The translations under genes and the position numbers were made by a program. The notes under the pieces were generated by a model. The model did not search any database. It had not been told where the DNA came from and was given only the letters and a program-made list of their open reading frames with translations. A stretch of 64,000 bases of DNA from the NCBI GenBank assembly GCA_027886185.1, contig WOAB01000719.1, forward strand, positions 620,001-684,000. Direction: 5' to 3'. Every line of letters starts with the position of its first letter. The first letter of the stretch is position 1. The stretch is from Rheum nobile. Its lineage: Eukaryota > Streptophyta > Magnoliopsida > Caryophyllales > Polygonaceae. Shown one piece after another: positions 62,482-64,000 of the stretch.

Positions 62482-62741
62482 AACCAAAAGATTCTGAGGT
62501 TTCACATCTCTATGGAAAACACCAGGAACTGTATACATGTACGCTAATCCCCGAAATATTTGTCGAAATAAACTACACTTGCTTTAAAAGAGCTATATAC
62601 AACAGATAATTACAGAAGAAAACAAAAAAGCTACAAACAGGGAGAAAGAAGGAAACGTAACATGCTTAGTACCTGATACGTATAAAGTTTAACATAGATA
62701 AGTGGCATTCTTTGGTTGATGTTGTTGTAATGCTTAAGTAC
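62482..62741 (-). pseudogene. SHAGGY/GSK3-like kinase exons, captured fragment
   Basis: Two adjacent exons of a plant SHAGGY-related (GSK3) protein kinase on the minus strand. The first (62741-62673, 23 codons) encodes VLKHYNNINQRMPLIYVKL and TYQ, followed by a proper GT donor. The second (62559-62482, 26 codons) encodes IFRGLAYMYTVPGVFHRD and KPQNLLV, the catalytic loop. The base before the second exon makes AA instead of the AG acceptor, and the donor after NLLV is not GT, so correct splicing is unlikely. Neighbouring kinase exons (glycine loop, DFG) were not found. The fragment lies about 770 bp inside the CACTA end, so capture by the transposon is the simplest reading. Confidence 0.75.
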
Positions 62742-62791
62742 ATTATACAAAGACTGGTACATTATACAAAGCATGTACTTATCAAAATAAT

Positions 62792-62860
62792 CCAAACAAG
62801 TAGAAATTTCGTCTTGGCATTTTATCGAACACCTTACGTGTACCGTTACAATATATGCCT
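62792..62860 (-). pseudogene. Possible PPR-motif fragment
   Basis: On the minus strand the frame reads NGTRKVFDKMPRRNFYLF, similar to the RKVFDEMPERNV pattern of plant pentatricopeptide repeats. Only one motif is visible and the frame closes soon after. It lies about 50 bp upstream of the kinase exon, in the same orientation. It could be a second captured gene piece or a chance match. Confidence 0.3.
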
Positions 62861-64000
62861 AGACCCCAAATTCCTGGAGATTGAAACTGTAATTCCATAA
62901 TCCTACCGAACTAAAATTAACAAACCTCATAATCAAACAAATACATCCAAATCTGAACCTTAACTAGTCGTTCCCAATTATTGAAACATGAGGGGGGAAA
63001 CTTACAAATCTGAACCTTAACCAGGCCTAGATGCTCTATGAGCAAGAGAAACACATAGTAAATAAGCGAAATTTAAGAGAACATAATTATTTTATTTGAA
63101 AGTGAAATTAAGATTGTTTAATTAAAAAATACCAATTAGAGGAAAGTAAAAATAAAAAAGAAATAAAGGTAGTGCTCATTAAAAGATGTAGTGTCAGAAA
63201 TTTACATGAAGAAGTTAAACCACTATGATTATTTCACAAACTAAATCTTGTGATTAGGTCTATAAATTTGTAGAACTCTTGTCGTGAAGTCAGTGATGAA
63301 AATAGCATTGTTGAACTTTCTACATCCAGCAAGGAGAATGTAAACCCATAAATATTTTTAAAAGGCTATCCTGAAGATATCAAAGAGTCAAAAATATGCA
63401 TCTAATTCTCAAATTATTTATTCCACTGCATGAGATTAACTTATATTGGTAAAGCATTCAACAAAGGTGCAGTGGCAAAGCATTCAACAATCCGATACCC
63501 CTCCTATACTGTTGGCAAAACATTCAATAAGAGATCACGAAGTACAGAATATAGTCCAGCATAACTGTTCAAACCATTAAAACAAAGGACAAGAATAAAA
63601 TCATTGCATACCCATAGAGAGCTTCCCTTATCACAGGAAGAGGAGGGCGCACTTCATCTCCATTGATAAATGCACATATACAACATTTAAGTTTTCAGCT
63701 CTTCAATACTGAAACACAAAAACCCGCAGCTCAGTAGATCACACTTCATGTTGATTCAAAAGAAGCACATTCAAACAGGCATATAAGCAGGTACTTGTCA
63801 GACCAATTTACAAGCATACATGCAGCTCAGTAGATCGCTTTGTTTTCAGACTCAAAACAGTCCAGAAAAATTGAAAACCATTACAAATTGAGAGAACTCC
63901 CATAATTGCACGAGAAGCTCAAAAAGAAGGCAACATACATAATACCTGAACTAAAATCAAACCAAAACGAACAAAGCAACGAAAACAGAACATGAGATTT
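62861..64000. other. Interior sequence up to the window edge, no gene recognised
   Basis: AT-rich with intron-like text. On the minus strand near 63590-63680 a short frame (NGDEVRPPLPVIREALYG) looks codon-like and may be an exon, but I cannot name its family. The phrase AGCTCAGTAGATC occurs twice (63730 and 63823). Confidence 0.3.

Larger units (their letters stand above)
61713..64000. mobile_element. CACTA transposon, left end and interior (right end outside)
   Basis: Starts CACTAGTGGAAAAAACCC after TATATT, inside a unit of the 41-bp array. The first 250 bp are rich in TTGTTGAGGCGGG words in both orientations (for example 61730-61745 and 61880-61955). Two hairpin-forming copies of TTTTAGCCCGGATCT...ATCCGGGCTAAAAAG follow at 61965-62070. 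These are typical CACTA terminal and subterminal features. No transposase is seen up to the window edge. The interior carries kinase exons and other non-coding text, so this is probably a non-autonomous, gene-capturing element; its right end should lie beyond 64000. Confidence 0.8.

Noticed and set aside
1..64000. CRISPR arrays, operons, riboswitches
   Set aside because: The sequence is clearly from a plant nucleus; the tandem arrays have no repeat-spacer structure.

Overview
The window looks like nuclear DNA of a flowering plant, most likely a eudicot. It has GT-AG introns, AT-rich spacers, a full-length plant PDR-type ABC transporter, and at least ten kinds of plant transposable element. 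I cannot name the species. Only two host genes look intact. They lie tail to tail in the middle-left: a 23-exon ABCG32/PEC1-like cuticle transporter (17335-24829, +) and a two-exon choline-transporter-like protein (25655-27010, -). In both, my exon boundaries give uninterrupted frames divisible by three.

Left part (1-16.7 kb): a GC-rich 45-bp minisatellite, the last two exons of a SYP7-type Qc-SNARE as an isolated fragment, a broken hAT (RICESLEEPER-like) transposase gene whose element may end at 7022, a decayed Athila/Tat-like retroelement piece (aspartic protease, integrase tail, 3' LTR), a minisatellite region framed by 86-bp direct repeats, and a large foldback element that ends about 620 bp before the ABCG32 start codon.

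Middle (27-47.4 kb): about 4 kb of AT-rich spacer, a foldback MITE with an 8-9 bp target duplication, and a LINE RNase H relic split by a hAT MITE. Next comes a minus-strand Ty3/gypsy element with long LTRs and dead gag and pol. Its second LTR is interrupted by a younger plus-strand relative that keeps an open gag but no pol (TR-GAG type).

Right part (47.4-64 kb): an L1-type LINE interrupted by two hAT MITEs. Its 3' end, plus parts of two nested MITEs, has been triplicated in tandem (about 1190 bp per unit). Then follow a Mutator-like transposase gene fused to an OTU-type cysteine-protease domain, with one in-frame stop, two abutting tandem arrays (68 bp and 41 bp units), and the left end of a CACTA transposon that contains exons of a SHAGGY/GSK3-like kinase.

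The general picture is a nested transposon graveyard around two working genes. Several insertions have readable target duplications, so their relative order can be inferred. I found no tRNA, rRNA or CRISPR, and nothing that I would call a wholly new biological system. The most unusual items are the triplication with chimeric reading frames, the gag-only element, the transposase-OTU fusion, and a shared habit of LTRs carrying reiterated GC-rich palindromic words around the TATA box.
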